The notes beneath the pieces were generated by a model. That model made no database searches. It was not told where the DNA came from and saw nothing but the letters and a program-made list of their open reading frames with translations. 62,512 bases of DNA from Alkalibacterium kapii (GTDB lineage: Bacteria > Bacillota > Bacilli > Lactobacillales > Carnobacteriaceae_A), in contig NZ_BJUY01000010.1 of the NCBI RefSeq assembly GCF_007988865.1, positions 1 through 62,512 of the forward strand, read 5' to 3'. The position numbers and the translations under genes are program-made. This document shows, piece after piece, positions 1 to 9,930 of the stretch (the first letter of the stretch is position 1; every line of letters starts with the position of its first letter).

Positions 1-317
1 GGGGTTTGGCGAACTCTAGGCTTCAAGCCAATGGCTTGATCAAAAGGAATGATGCTTTTTTCTCCTTTTTTACGCATACGATGACGATTGAATTCAATCA
101 CCCCGAACGTCCATTGAATGGTACGCTTCTGGATACTATCTATTTCATACCCTTGTTCTTTGTACTCTTGGATCAATTCTAAATCAATTTGTTTAAAAGC
201 TGCACAAAGTTGTTCCTGAACAATTTGTCGAAAAAGTATTTCTAAAGCTAATTCAGCTTCGAGTAACGTGTCTTGTTCCTTTAATATTTTGATGATTTTT
301 GATATAATTTTATTCAT
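1..317 (-). mobile_element. ISLre2-like (UPF0236) transposase, N-terminal part, cut by window edge
   Basis: Reading the minus strand from an ATG at 317 gives about 105 codons open to the window edge, beginning MNKIISKIIKILKEQ and continuing through a stretch ending GLKPRVRQT. This start and the RHRMRKKG stretch resemble the N-terminus of ISLre2-family (UPF0236) transposases. Only the first quarter or so of such a protein is present; the rest lies outside. Just upstream, AAGAAGACC (318-326) is the inverse of GGTCTTCTT (362-370), so the leader could fold into a hairpin. The outer end of the element probably lies before the mutS2 stop at 430, but I could not place a terminal repeat. The family call is from memory of the N-terminal pattern. 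Confidence 0.7.
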
Positions 318-429
318 AAGAAGACCTCTTTCTCTAGCGTTGTCGTTATCTCTAGATTAAGGGTCTTCTTTCTTTTTGTCCAGACCGATATTTTCCTCTT
401 CCGACATTTATTTTACACATAGGATTGGA

Positions 430-2802
430 TTATTTAAATGATACGATCGTTGCACCACTTCCACCCTGATTAGCGGGGGCATCTTTGAATGTTTTTACTT
501 GAGAATGTTTTTTCAGATACTGATGAACGCCTTTTCTGACAGCACCGGTGCCCATTCCGTGAATGATCGTTACTTTGGGATAATTGGCCAGCAGTGCCTG
601 ATCCAGATACTGATCCACCTGATTTACCGCTTCTTCGACTCTCTCTCCTCTAACATCTATTTCTGTTGAAACACCGGCACTCGAGGAGCGTCTGACTGAT
701 ACCCGCTGCTCAGGCTCTTTTTCTTCAGCCAACTGTACAAGATCTGATTCAGGGAGCTTCATCTTCAGCATCCCCATCTGCACGACCCAATGTGCATTAT
801 CTGCTCTTTCAATGATCGTTCCTTTTTGACCGAAGGATTGTACTTCTACACTACTGCCAACTTTCAGAGCTTTCTTTCGTTTTTGTTTCTTAAGGACTTT
901 ATTTCTTTTCAAGTTTTCTTCTTCAGCTTTTAAATTCGATAGGCGTGTCTGTGCGTCAATGAATTCGTGTTCTTTAAGCGGTTCTTTCATACGACCATCC
1001 AGTTGTTTTTGTCTCAAGTCATCAATGATCGCTTCAGCTTCTTCTTTTTTCTTATTCAAATATGTGTTTGCTTCATTTTTAGCTTTTTTCAGCAAGCGTT
1101 CTTTCTCTTCTTTATACGCATCGTATTCAGTCTTTAGTTCTTTATGGATGCGGCTAGCTTCTTTCAGCTCGTCTGAAGCTTTACCGGCCCGGATTTCTGC
1201 TTCTCTTCGTTTACTTTCCAGATCCTCGATCATCTGGTCGACACTTTGACTTTCCCCACTCATCAGTTGTTTGGCTGCATCGATGATCATTGAATCAAGA
1301 CCTAAGCGTCTCGCGATCTCAAAGGCATTACTTCTTCCGGGAATGCCTATCAGGAGCCGATAGGTTGGACTAAGTGTATCGACATCAAACTCCATACTGG
1401 CATTGATCGTTTCGGGACGGTTGTATCCGTAAGCTTTCAATTCTGGATAATGTGACGTGATCATAACGTAGCTGCCATACTGCGCGATCGCATCTAATAA
1501 GGCAATGGCAAGCGCAGCACCCTCTTGAGGATCTGTCCCGGCACCCAGTTCGTCTAAAAGGATCAGACTTTTATCATCCATCTGTTTCATGATCTCAACG
1601 ATCGTTGTCAAGTGAGATGAGAAGGTCGACAGACTTTGTTCAATCGACTGTTCGTCTCCGATGTCGGCATAAATACTGCTGAAGATACCCATCGTGCTGC
1701 CTTCTTCAGCAGGAATGAACAAACCTGACTGTCCCATCAATTGAAGTAATCCCAACGTTTTCAGTACCACAGTTTTCCCGCCAGTATTTGGACCCGTGAC
1801 GATCATGGTTTTATATTCTTCACCAATGATGATGTCATTGGGAACCACTTCTCCCTCTTCAAGCAGGGGATGACGGGCCTGATAGAGTTCCACGTGATTT
1901 TCGCTGCTTACTCTTGGTTTGACTGCTTTGATCGTTTTTGCGAAGTGTCCTTTTGCCTGGATCACATCTAATTCAGTCAGCAAGAATAAATGCTCTTCTA
2001 AGTCTTTTCGGTAAGGTTCTATTTCAACTGTCAGTTCAGATAGTATCCGATCCACTTCATGTTTAGCTTCCACCTGGTATTGTCGCAGCCGGTTATTCAG
2101 ATCAACAACACTTTGAGGTTCTATAAACAGTGTCTGTCCCGTAGAACTCTGATCATGCACGACCCCGCCGAATGTTGACCGGTTTTCAGCTTTTACCGGA
2201 ATAACATATCGGTCATTGCGCATCGTAATCAAGGCGTCGGTTAAAAAACGTGCCTTAGAACCTTTGACAATACTCTCAAGTTTCTGCCGTGCCTGACTCT
2301 CTGTCTGTTTGATCCCAACTCTCAGACCTTTTAATTTCGCACTGGCATCATCCATTACATAGCCGCTTTCCTCGACAATGCTGAATATTTTTCTTTCCAG
2401 TTTAGTAAAAGGCTGCAATAAGTTTACTTTTTTATATAACTGGTTTAAAGGGAGGCCTTCTTCTTCTCTATTAGTGAAAAAGGTTTTGATCTCTCTCAGT
2501 GTTTTAAGCATTCGACCGATTTCCGAAATTTCTTTACCGTTTAGTGACCCCTGGATCCTTACCCTTTTCAGATGAGGACGAATGTCTTCAAATTGTGCCA
2601 GCGGGATGCCGCCATTTAAACGGATCAAAAGAGCAGCATCTTCTGTTTCTTCAAGTCTTTCCAGAATAATGTCTTTATCATTTGACGGTTTGATCATGCG
2701 TATTTTCTCTTTTCCCAATTTCGACACAGCATGTTCGCTTAACTTTTCAATGACTTTCTTGTATTCCAGTGTTTGATATGAAGATTTAAATATTTCCGTC
2801 AT
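430..2802 (-). CDS. mutS2: MutS2 family ATPase/endonuclease with Smr domain
   Basis: 790 aa, full length for MutS2. The central P-loop GPNTGGKT lies near residue 335 and the Walker B stretch LILLDELGAGTDP near 415, followed by a long charged coiled coil (about 520-640). The C-terminus is an Smr nuclease domain with IDVRG and HGMGTG motifs. The mismatch-recognition domain of MutS1 is absent, as expected. In Firmicutes, MutS2 suppresses homologous recombination and also acts on collided ribosomes (RqcU), a role established for B. subtilis. The start is set by AAAGGAG just upstream of the ATG. It is separated from cvpA-zapA by a terminator, so it probably has its own promoter. Confidence 0.96.
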   Translation of the reverse strand: MTEIFKSSYQTLEYKKVIEKLSEHAVSKLGKEKIRMIKPSNDKDIILERLEETEDAALLIRLNGGIPLAQFEDIRPHLKRVRIQGSLNGKEISEIGRMLKTLREIKTFFTNREEEGLPLNQLYKKVNLLQPFTKLERKIFSIVEESGYVMDDASAKLKGLRVGIKQTESQARQKLESIVKGSKARFLTDALITMRNDRYVIPVKAENRSTFGGVVHDQSSTGQTLFIEPQSVVDLNNRLRQYQVEAKHEVDRILSELTVEIEPYRKDLEEHLFLLTELDVIQAKGHFAKTIKAVKPRVSSENHVELYQARHPLLEEGEVVPNDIIIGEEYKTMIVTGPNTGGKTVVLKTLGLLQLMGQSGLFIPAEEGSTMGIFSSIYADIGDEQSIEQSLSTFSSHLTTIVEIMKQMDDKSLILLDELGAGTDPQEGAALAIALLDAIAQYGSYVMITSHYPELKAYGYNRPETINASMEFDVDTLSPTYRLLIGIPGRSNAFEIARRLGLDSMIIDAAKQLMSGESQSVDQMIEDLESKRREAEIRAGKASDELKEASRIHKELKTEYDAYKEEKERLLKKAKNEANTYLNKKKEEAEAIIDDLRQKQLDGRMKEPLKEHEFIDAQTRLSNLKAEEENLKRNKVLKKQKRKKALKVGSSVEVQSFGQKGTIIERADNAHWVVQMGMLKMKLPESDLVQLAEEKEPEQRVSVRRSSSAGVSTEIDVRGERVEEAVNQVDQYLDQALLANYPKVTIIHGMGTGAVRKGVHQYLKKHSQVKTFKDAPANQGGSGATIVSFK

Positions 2803-2852
2803 GCTTTCTCTCCTTTAACGTGATCCTTTAGTTACATTTATACTAACATGAT

Positions 2853-2899
2853 AAAAAAGTTGATTGAAAGGCCTTGTTAAAGGGTTTCCTTCAATCAAC
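2853..2899 (-). terminator. Intrinsic terminator after cvpA
   Basis: Stem GTTGATTGAA (2859-2868) pairs with TTCAATCAAC (2890-2899). On the minus strand the hairpin is followed by a six-T run (2853-2858). It separates zapA-cvpA from mutS2. Confidence 0.85.
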
Positions 2900-2918
2900 T
2901 CTGTTCCATTAAAAATGA

Positions 2919-3479
2919 TTACTCGTTTAAACCCTGCTCGATCCACCAGTTATAAACCTGTTTGGATAACTGAGGGGTGTCTGTGACGATGCTTCTTGCT
3001 AATGTACTGGATTCAAACTGATTCTGAACGATGGACATTGGTATCATTGAAAAAACAAAAAGGACTAAAAACACACCAACATAGTGTACAATAAAACTCA
3101 AAACTGCGCCTCCAGCGGCATTCAGCGTTCTGAGAACAGGTAAATCAGCTAAAGCCTGAAACAGCCCGCCGATGATTCGTGTGATCAGCCATCCGACAAA
3201 TAATAGAACCACGAAAGATATGCCGTTGTAAAAAGGGCTGTCTAACTCAAACAGCAGATCCATCCGATATATTACAAATGGGTTGTCTGAAGCGGAGGAT
3301 GGGGTCGGATAGGGAATAAACATTTCTGCATAGTTACTCAGTGTTTGATAATATTTCAAAGCAATCCAGAATGAGACTGCATAGCCAATAGTCAGTACTA
3401 GCTGAAGAATAAGTCCACGCCTTGCACCACTATAGAGCGATAATAGTAAGATTAAAATAATAATTCCTGTTAACAGCAT
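2919..3479 (-). CDS. CvpA family membrane protein
   Basis: 186 aa with four or five hydrophobic segments, starting MLLTGIIILILLLSLYSG. The GARRG motif near residue 20, the long second and third helices and the VLRTLNAAGGAVLS stretch are typical of CvpA/colicin V production proteins, whose role in Gram-positives is unclear. RBS AGGAGA precedes the ATG. It lies 32 bases downstream of zapA in one transcription unit, the usual zapA-cvpA-mutS2 order of Firmicutes. Confidence 0.88.
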   Translation of the reverse strand: MLLTGIIILILLLSLYSGARRGLILQLVLTIGYAVSFWIALKYYQTLSNYAEMFIPYPTPSSASDNPFVIYRMDLLFELDSPFYNGISFVVLLFVGWLITRIIGGLFQALADLPVLRTLNAAGGAVLSFIVHYVGVFLVLFVFSMIPMSIVQNQFESSTLARSIVTDTPQLSKQVYNWWIEQGLNE

Positions 3480-3511
3480 ACTTTTCTCCTAGTCTCTTAC
3501 AGTCGGTCGCT

Positions 3512-3772
3512 TTATTCTTGTTCCAACTGTTTATATTTTTCTTTCATTTCATTTAATTCTTTGCGCATGGCCAACTGATCTGACACAGCATTAATAGCAA
3601 GCAAGATGGCCCTCTTTTCTTTGTCTAATCCTTTAGTCATTTCTTTAAGCTGATTTAATTGGTCATCTACAGTTTCTGAAACAACCTGCATATGCTTTTG
3701 AGGTTTTGAACCAACGATTGTGTATGTTTCGCCATCTATGGTTGCTTTGTATCTTCGTTTCCCTTCAGTCAT
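3512..3772 (-). CDS. zapA: Cell division protein ZapA
   Basis: 86 aa when started at the internal ATG (MTEGKRRYKATIDGE). I chose this start because GAGGGGG sits just upstream; a 17-residue extension to an earlier ATG has no RBS. The N-terminal half matches the ZapA beta-strand domain (YTIVG, then the ASETVDDQ-like helix VVSETVDDQL), and the C-terminal half is a coiled coil (MRKELNEMKEKYKQLEQE). ZapA binds FtsZ and bundles protofilaments at the division ring. It is co-transcribed with cvpA. Confidence 0.9.
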   Translation of the reverse strand: MTEGKRRYKATIDGETYTIVGSKPQKHMQVVSETVDDQLNQLKEMTKGLDKEKRAILLAINAVSDQLAMRKELNEMKEKYKQLEQE

Positions 3773-3897
3773 GACACAGCCCCCTCGCTTTTCAAATTCT
3801 TTATTATGATAACATGAATTCATTTGTCGTGCATTAATTACTATATCTATTATACAGCTTTTTAAGTAGTCCTGAAATAAAAATCAAAAATACAATT

Positions 3898-3927
3898 AAA
3901 AAACAGGGCAGTATAAGGGCTGCCCTG
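3898..3927 (-). terminator. Intrinsic terminator after pheST
   Basis: Perfect 8-bp stem CAGGGCAG (3904-3911) / CTGCCCTG (3920-3927). It is followed on the minus strand by six T residues (3898-3903), 17 bases beyond the pheT stop. Confidence 0.92.
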
Positions 3928-3943
3928 AATTTGTTTTTACTTT

Positions 3944-6361
3944 TTATCTTATTTCTGCATGCAGATTTTCAACTAAAGCTGTTTTCAATTTTTCAAAGTC
4001 CGCTGTGACTTCTTCTTCTTTTAGAGTAGCTTCAAGATTCTGATAAGTCAGACTGTATGCCATGGATTTTTTGCCTTCTTCAATAGTATTTCCTTGATAC
4101 AAGTCAAATAGTTTGACAGCTTTCAACCATTTTCCGCCATTTTGCTTCATCACAGACAAAACATCATCATGAAGGACGGTCTCATCCACGACAAAAGCAA
4201 CGTCTCTTTTAGTTCCCGGATATTTTTGGATCGGCGCATGGATCAATGTGTCTTTTTCCGCATCAAGCAGGATGTCCATATCGATTTCAAATAAATACGT
4301 TTCTTTTAAATCACGGTCTTCCGCTAAAGCTGGATGCAACTGTCCAATGACGCCGACTCCCTTGTTCTGCCATCTGATTTCTGCTGTACGTCCCGGATGG
4401 AGTTCTTCAAAAGTCTGAGTAGGTACGAAGCTGATTTCGTCAGTGATCCCAAGCATGATGAACCATTCTTCCAATATGCCTTTGACTGCATAAAAATCAA
4501 AGTCCTGTTCATCTTCCTGCCAGTTTGCTTCAATTCTTGGCCCTGTCAATGCACCAGCCAGATGGGTTATTTCGTTCGGCAGTTTATTGTCTGAAACGGC
4601 ATGAAACACGCGGCCGATTTCATAGAAAGCGACACGTTTATTTTGACGTGCAACGTTATACTGCACATTATCCAGCAGACCACTGAGCAGACTCATACGA
4701 AGCGCCTGATGTTCCGCACTCATTGGCCAGTCTAGTTTCACAGGGTCAGCATCGTGTTTCGAGAAAGCTTTGGCTTTTTCATTCGTCGTCAAGGCGTAGC
4801 TTATCGCTTGGGAAAGACCCGCACCTTCCATAAAGCGGCGTGTTTCTCTTACAAGCTGTTGTTTAGGCGTCAATTCACCTGGAATAGACTCGTTTTTGGG
4901 AAGCGTTGCCGGTATACGGGAATACCCATGTAAACGGGCCACTTCTTCAATGATGTCTGCTTCGATTTCTATATCCCAGCGTCTGGGCGGTATCGTAACA
5001 GTCAGGGGACGGGCTGATGTCTCCGTGTCAAATCCTAAGCGTTCCATTAATTGAACGACTTCATCCATAACAAGGCTAGTTCCTAATGTATGATTGATCG
5101 TATCCAGGGCTATCGTTACTTTTTTGTCCTCCGGCTGGATCGTTTCAACTTTTGCAACGCCACTTACAACTTGTCCGCTGCCAAGGTCCGCTATCAACTG
5201 TGCCGCATGATCCAGAGCCTGTTCTATCACTGCCGTATTTAATCCTTTCTCAAAACGAGAACTTGATTCACTTCTCAAATTGAGTGACTGAGCTGTTTTT
5301 CTGATGACACTTGACTCAAACAGTGCAGATTCTAAAGCGACCGTCTGAGTCTTTTCAGTGACATGGGTAGTCAAGCCTCCCATCACTCCTGCCAAGGCTA
5401 CAGGTTCCCCATCATTTGTGATAACGAGATTGTCTGGATTCAACTCTCTCTTCAAGCCATCCAAGGTTACTAAACTTTCATCTTTTCTGGCTCTTCTGAC
5501 TTTTATTTCTTTATCATTTAATGCATCATAGTCAAAAGCGTGCAGAGGCTGGCCATACTCAAGCATGATATAATTCGTGACATCTACAACAGCATCGATC
5601 GGGCGTATCCCAACATTCATCAGTTTACGCTGCAGCCACATCGGGCTTTCAACAACCTGCAGGTCTTTGATGATGCGCATTTTGTAAACAGGTGTGTCCT
5701 GTTCATCCTCTACGGAAACGCTAATATACTCATCAACATTTTCAGTTCGGTCATCAGAGACCATGATTTCGGGAAATACAGGTTTCTGATTCAATATTGC
5801 CCCGACCTCATGTCCGACTCCACGCATACTCAGAGCATCCGCCCGATTGGGTGTAATATCTAATTCGATATAGGCATCATCAAGTCCAATATATGGCAAG
5901 GCTTTATGCCCTGTCTTTGCGTCTATCGGCAAGATATAAATCCCGTCTTTTGCTTTTTTTGGTACAACAGAATCAGAAAAACCTAATTCCTGCAAACTGC
6001 AGATCATCCCATTGGATTCCACACCACGAAGTTTACTTTTCTTTATTTTCAAGCCATTAGGCAGCTTGACCCCTGGTAGTGCTACGATCACTTTCTGGCC
6101 TGCTTTAACATTAGGTGCTCCGCAGACGATACTTACCGATTCATCTTTCCCAATATTGACGACTGTTTTTTTCAGATGGTCAGAATCCGGTATTTTTTCT
6201 GCTGCCATTACTTTTCCGACAACGAGATTCTCCAAAGTCAAAGCCGGTAAAGTCACATCATCGACTTCAATACCTGTCAAGGTGATCTGGTCAGCCAAAT
6301 CGACTGGCTTTATTTCACTTAAATCTAAATATTCGCTTAACCATTTTACTGATACTCTCAT
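3944..6361 (-). CDS. pheT: Phenylalanine-tRNA ligase beta subunit
   Basis: 805 aa, the standard length for bacterial PheT. It has the N-terminal EMAP-like tRNA-binding domain (about 40-150, with VCGAPNV and GVKLPNGLKIKKSKLRG), the B3/B4 editing domain (about 210-390), the B5 domain with LHGYSRIP, the catalytic-like core, and a C-terminal FDX-ACB anticodon-binding domain (about 710-805, KYPGTKRDVAFV). With PheS it forms the (alpha-beta)2 enzyme that charges tRNA-Phe. The gene starts 5 bases after the pheS stop. Expression is set by the T-box upstream of pheS. Confidence 0.98.
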   Translation of the reverse strand: MRVSVKWLSEYLDLSEIKPVDLADQITLTGIEVDDVTLPALTLENLVVGKVMAAEKIPDSDHLKKTVVNIGKDESVSIVCGAPNVKAGQKVIVALPGVKLPNGLKIKKSKLRGVESNGMICSLQELGFSDSVVPKKAKDGIYILPIDAKTGHKALPYIGLDDAYIELDITPNRADALSMRGVGHEVGAILNQKPVFPEIMVSDDRTENVDEYISVSVEDEQDTPVYKMRIIKDLQVVESPMWLQRKLMNVGIRPIDAVVDVTNYIMLEYGQPLHAFDYDALNDKEIKVRRARKDESLVTLDGLKRELNPDNLVITNDGEPVALAGVMGGLTTHVTEKTQTVALESALFESSVIRKTAQSLNLRSESSSRFEKGLNTAVIEQALDHAAQLIADLGSGQVVSGVAKVETIQPEDKKVTIALDTINHTLGTSLVMDEVVQLMERLGFDTETSARPLTVTIPPRRWDIEIEADIIEEVARLHGYSRIPATLPKNESIPGELTPKQQLVRETRRFMEGAGLSQAISYALTTNEKAKAFSKHDADPVKLDWPMSAEHQALRMSLLSGLLDNVQYNVARQNKRVAFYEIGRVFHAVSDNKLPNEITHLAGALTGPRIEANWQEDEQDFDFYAVKGILEEWFIMLGITDEISFVPTQTFEELHPGRTAEIRWQNKGVGVIGQLHPALAEDRDLKETYLFEIDMDILLDAEKDTLIHAPIQKYPGTKRDVAFVVDETVLHDDVLSVMKQNGGKWLKAVKLFDLYQGNTIEEGKKSMAYSLTYQNLEATLKEEEVTADFEKLKTALVENLHAEIR

Positions 6362-6366
6362 GATCT

Positions 6367-7413
6367 CTATCCCTTCCTCTTGAATTGTTCTAAAAACCGC
6401 TGGTCATTCAGATAAAAGTTCCGGATATCATTGACCCCATATTTCAGCATCGCGATACGGTCAGGCCCCATTCCAAAGGCAAAGCCGCCATATTTTTTTG
6501 AATCGATCCCAGACATTTCCAAAACGTCAGGATGAGTCATACCGGCACCGAGAATTTCGATCCAGCCTGTTTGTTTACAGACACTGCATCCTTTTCCTCC
6601 ACATTTAAAGCAGGAGACATCCACTTCAACTGACGGTTCTGTGAACGGGAAGTAACTGGGACGCAGGCGTATTTCTCTTTCTTTTCCGAACATCTTCTGA
6701 GCTAGAAGCTCCAAAGTTCCTTTCAAATCCGCCATAGTAATGTTTTCATCGATAACTAAACCTTCGATTTGATGGAACTGATGCGAATGTGTCGCATCGT
6801 CAGTATCACGACGATACACCTTACCAGGACTGATCATTTTAAGCGGTCCTTTATCAAAATCATGCTGTTCAAGGGTTCGAGCCTGAACAGGGGATGTGTG
6901 TGTTCGAAGCAGAATATCTGACGTAATATAAAACGTGTCCTGCATGTCACGGGCGGGGTGATTTTGAGGCAGGTTGACGCGCTCAAAATTATAGTAGTCC
7001 GTCTCAACTTCTGCCCCTTCGATCACCTGATATCCCATGCCCAGAAAGAGATCCTCGATCTCTTCGATGATTTGAGTTAAAACATGGGTCTGACCAGTCG
7101 TCACTGCTTTGCCCGGCAGCGTCACATCGATCGTTTCTTCAGCCAGCTGCTGCTCTAATTTTTCCTTTTCAAGTTTTCCTTTTTCATCTGCTAAAATAAC
7201 TGTAATGGCGTCGCGTACCTCATTTGCTTTTTTTCCTATGATTGGACGCTCTTTCGGTGACACATCTTTCATGCCTTTTAGAACATTGGTCACTTCACCT
7301 TTTTTTCCTAAATACTTGATACGCAGCGCTTCGATTTCTTTTAAATCCTGTGCTTCATTCACTTCTATTTTTGCCTTCTCCAGCAACGCTGATAACTTCT
7401 CTTCCATTTCCAT
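6367..7413 (-). CDS. pheS: Phenylalanine-tRNA ligase alpha subunit
   Basis: 348 aa, typical PheS. An N-terminal coiled-coil arm (about 1-90) precedes the class II catalytic core. Visible motifs are [11 protein letters not shown], motif 2 around [12 protein letters not shown], and motif 3 [13 protein letters not shown] near the C-terminus. Four Cys residues in [16 protein letters not shown] may form a metal or structural cluster common in PheS of this group. It is preceded by a T-box leader ending about 45 bases upstream and followed at once by pheT. Confidence 0.98.
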   Translation of the reverse strand: MEMEEKLSALLEKAKIEVNEAQDLKEIEALRIKYLGKKGEVTNVLKGMKDVSPKERPIIGKKANEVRDAITVILADEKGKLEKEKLEQQLAEETIDVTLPGKAVTTGQTHVLTQIIEEIEDLFLGMGYQVIEGAEVETDYYNFERVNLPQNHPARDMQDTFYITSDILLRTHTSPVQARTLEQHDFDKGPLKMISPGKVYRRDTDDATHSHQFHQIEGLVIDENITMADLKGTLELLAQKMFGKEREIRLRPSYFPFTEPSVEVDVSCFKCGGKGCSVCKQTGWIEILGAGMTHPDVLEMSGIDSKKYGGFAFGMGPDRIAMLKYGVNDIRNFYLNDQRFLEQFKRKG

Positions 7414-7454
7414 CCTTAGGCTCCTTTACTTTATAAGTCAACGATTCTCTTTTT

Positions 7455-7715
7455 TTATATAAAAAAACCCCATCCCACTAGAGGGACGAGGTCAACACGC
7501 GGTACCACCCTTGTTCAAAAGTCTCCTTTTGCACTCATGCATAACGGCGCATACCGAGATCAACTGCTGATCTGCATATATCCCTGCTTGTTATGATAGA
7601 CACTTTATATCATCTAAGCAGAGAATTGATGAAAGTGAACTTCCGCAAATGATCCAATCGATGTTTTCAGCCTGAGACATCGTTCTCTGGTCTTGTTTCA
7701 TAGACGTACTCTTTT
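7455..7715 (-). promoter_or_regulatory. T-box leader (tRNA-Phe responsive) of pheST
   Basis: The minus strand carries the conserved T-box core AGGGTGGTACCGCG (about 7498-7511) and then a terminator hairpin (CCTCGTCCC / GGGATGGGG with a T7 run, about 7460-7490). About 190 bases of structured leader lie upstream, including an AGAGAACG/GCTGAAAAC stretch typical of stem I. UUC triplets occur near the expected specifier position (GAAGTTCACTTTCATC, about 7630-7650), which fits tRNA-Phe. Uncharged tRNA-Phe would stabilise the antiterminator and switch pheST on. The exact specifier was assigned by eye. Confidence 0.92.
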
Positions 7716-7726
7716 TCATCCTATGT

Positions 7727-8074
7727 TTAATCTATTTCGCAAACCCACTGGTCAGCCCATAATTGTACTTCAAGCATTACATTTTTTAGAGATTTACCTT
7801 TTTCTGTTAAACAATAACCTGATTTCATATCACAGTCATCATCCAGTTCTCTTGTAACGATATTTTCTTTTTCGAGTTCTTTCAAGCGTTCAACTAAAAC
7901 GCGATCGCTTACTCCTGTTATCGCTTGAGAGATGTCTTTGAATCGTCGAGGTCCGTCCAATAATACATCAATGATCAGACCCATCCATTTTTTTCCTAAA
8001 ATAGAAAATGTTTGTTCAAATTTTGGACAAATCACTTTTTCCTGATTTGTATTGACTGCAGGTGTTTCGATCAT
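7727..8074 (-). CDS. HxlR-family regulator, YodB/CatR-like
   Basis: 115 aa winged helix. The block CPKFEQTFSILGKKW followed by a GPRRFKDI motif closely parallels the B. subtilis redox sensor YodB, including the N-terminal Cys (here Cys16) that senses quinones and diamide. Three more Cys residues (DDDCDM, SGYC and WVC at the tail) could take part in disulfide switching. It would act as a homodimeric repressor of detoxification genes. Its own target is not obvious: it is codirectional with pheST and ends just before the T-box. RBS GAGGTG precedes the ATG. Confidence 0.85.
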   Translation of the reverse strand: MIETPAVNTNQEKVICPKFEQTFSILGKKWMGLIIDVLLDGPRRFKDISQAITGVSDRVLVERLKELEKENIVTRELDDDCDMKSGYCLTEKGKSLKNVMLEVQLWADQWVCEID

Positions 8075-8180
8075 ATGCTGTCACCTCTACTTTCACATTA
8101 TCTAGTATACCATTAATAAGCGTTGAATGGTATATCCCTTCTGAAATTTTTGAAACATTCGATTGCATACATACTCATAT

Positions 8181-9554
8181 TTATAAAAATTCAAGCAGCA
8201 AGGTTGCGATCGAAAAATATATAAGCAGACCTAATGAATCATTGATTGTTGTGATAAATGGTCCCGATGCGACGGCAGGGTCTATTTTAAACTTGGTGAT
8301 GATCGATGGGATGATAGCACCGATGACTGTTGATAAGCTGATCGTGATAAACATTGAGGCACTTATGATCATCGCCAGTACAAAATTTTTATAGAACAAG
8401 GTGATCATTAACGCTAGTACCAAACTTGCAGCGACACCCATGAGCATCCCAGCGCCAAGTTCCGTTTTAATGGTTTGAAATAATCCGTCTCGATCTTTCT
8501 CGTCATCCACAGTTAAATTTCTGACGGCAACGGCCAGCGATTGTGTTCCTACGTTTCCTGCTGTGTCCATGATCATAGGTATGAATGCGGCCAGCAACAC
8601 AACTGATTCAAGTGTTTCTTCAAATACCCCTATCAAACTGCCTGTGATCGTTCCTAAAAACAACAGAATGATTATCCAGGGTATACGGGATTTGGCGGTT
8701 GAAAATGCTGATGGTTTACGCCGGTCATCATCGCCTCGGCTTATAGCAGCAAATTCATTGAAGTCTTCCGTTGTTTCTGCCTCGATGATATCCATGACAT
8801 CATCGACCGTAACGATCCCCTGCATCTTTCCATCAGAACTTAACACAGGAATAGCAAGCAAATCATAGTCCTGTATAAGACGAGCCACATCTTCCTGGTC
8901 GTCATTTATTCTAACAGAGACGGCCTGATTCGACATGATTTTCCCGACAATTTCGTCTTCAGGTGACAAGAGTAAATCTCTTAAAGATAACACACCTACG
9001 AGTTTATCTTGCCTGTCGATAACGTACAGGTAATAAATCGTTTCTGCCCGGCGACCAATCTGTCTCAATCGCTGAACTACCTCTGACATGGTTTCTGTAT
9101 TGTGAATGGCTATAAATTCCTTGGTCATGATAGATCCAGCTGTTTCAGGTTCATACGATAGAAGTTCTTTAACACGCTGACTTTCTTCTTCATCCATCAT
9201 GGCTAGCAGCGTTTGATTATCTGTTTCTTCACTTTCTGATAAAAAACGTGCAACATCATCAGCAGCCATAAAATTAAATACTTCTGCCATGTAGGCATCG
9301 GGTAGATACTGTACTGCGGATTCTTGATCCTCTGTGTCCATCCACTCAAATATTTCCGAAAACTCTTCTGCTGTTAAAAATTCAGATATTTTCCTTTTCT
9401 TATCCGGATACAATAAATGAAAGACTTCATGCTGATCTCGATCATGAAGTCTTAAAAATAAATCCCTGAACTTTTGCTTGTCATTCTCTTTGACAGCTTT
9501 AAAAATTTGTTCATACGTTTTTTGTTTAATACTTTTCAGTAATTTCATATTCAT
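8181..9554 (-). CDS. mgtE: MgtE family magnesium transporter
   Basis: 457 aa. The MgtE N-terminal superhelical domain (about 25-130), two CBS domains (about 135-255, with GVLSLRDLLL and GIVTVDDVMDIIEAE), the plug helix and a five-helix membrane domain (about 285-457) are all present. The membrane domain keeps the pore-associated PMIMDTAGNVGTQS and the conserved TTINDSLGLLIYF. MgtE is a Mg2+-gated Mg2+ channel; the cytosolic domains close the pore when Mg2+ is high. The start follows AAGGGG; ATG at 9554 or 9548 are both possible. The long leader upstream suggests RNA-level control. Confidence 0.95.
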   Translation of the reverse strand: MNMKLLKSIKQKTYEQIFKAVKENDKQKFRDLFLRLHDRDQHEVFHLLYPDKKRKISEFLTAEEFSEIFEWMDTEDQESAVQYLPDAYMAEVFNFMAADDVARFLSESEETDNQTLLAMMDEEESQRVKELLSYEPETAGSIMTKEFIAIHNTETMSEVVQRLRQIGRRAETIYYLYVIDRQDKLVGVLSLRDLLLSPEDEIVGKIMSNQAVSVRINDDQEDVARLIQDYDLLAIPVLSSDGKMQGIVTVDDVMDIIEAETTEDFNEFAAISRGDDDRRKPSAFSTAKSRIPWIIILLFLGTITGSLIGVFEETLESVVLLAAFIPMIMDTAGNVGTQSLAVAVRNLTVDDEKDRDGLFQTIKTELGAGMLMGVAASLVLALMITLFYKNFVLAMIISASMFITISLSTVIGAIIPSIITKFKIDPAVASGPFITTINDSLGLLIYFSIATLLLEFL

Positions 9555-9930
9555 AAACCCCTTCTCATAAAAAGCCGAACACGAGACACTTTATTGAAAA
9601 TTCGAGAACTTGTCTGGCTATAGACGATCGATGGTAATACTTTTCATAGTGATGTTTATAGCAATTCTCTTGTTGATACCTTAAGCAAAGTACATTCGAT
9701 GATTTCAATCTAATACAATAAAAAACACGCTTTTTATGAGCGTATCAAGCATATGAACATATTAATATTTCAAACACCTTAGTCTTTTAGTATGTTAAAC
9801 ATCGTTTCAGATACTTCACTTAGTCAAGTTTAAACCTGGCAACTGACTTTATGAAATACTTAGACACTCCAAGCACAGATGTCTTCAACCGATGCCCTAC
9901 CTTCCTGGAGTTCATTTAGCTCGCACTTCT
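9555..9930 (-). promoter_or_regulatory. Long structured 5' leader of mgtE, candidate attenuator or riboswitch
   Basis: From the predicted promoter to the mgtE start codon there are about 370 non-coding bases. Visible elements on the minus strand are a stem ACTCCA/TGGAGT (about 9870-9915), a weak terminator-like hairpin ACGCT/AGCGT followed by GTTTTTT (9720-9743), and a 12-base segment in that hairpin (9729-9740) that is the exact complement of 9564-9575. The latter segment abuts the Shine-Dalgarno sequence AAGGGG of mgtE. I do not recognise the M-box consensus or another known Mg2+ or Mn2+ riboswitch. The regulatory role is inferred from layout and from the Mg2+ transport function of the gene. 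Confidence 0.5.

Noticed and set aside
9555-9930. M-box (ykoK) Mg2+ riboswitch upstream of mgtE
   Set aside because: The conserved M-box core (GGTGAGGCTCCT and the following ATACGCTGCTGCCC region) is not visible, so I report only an unclassified structured leader.
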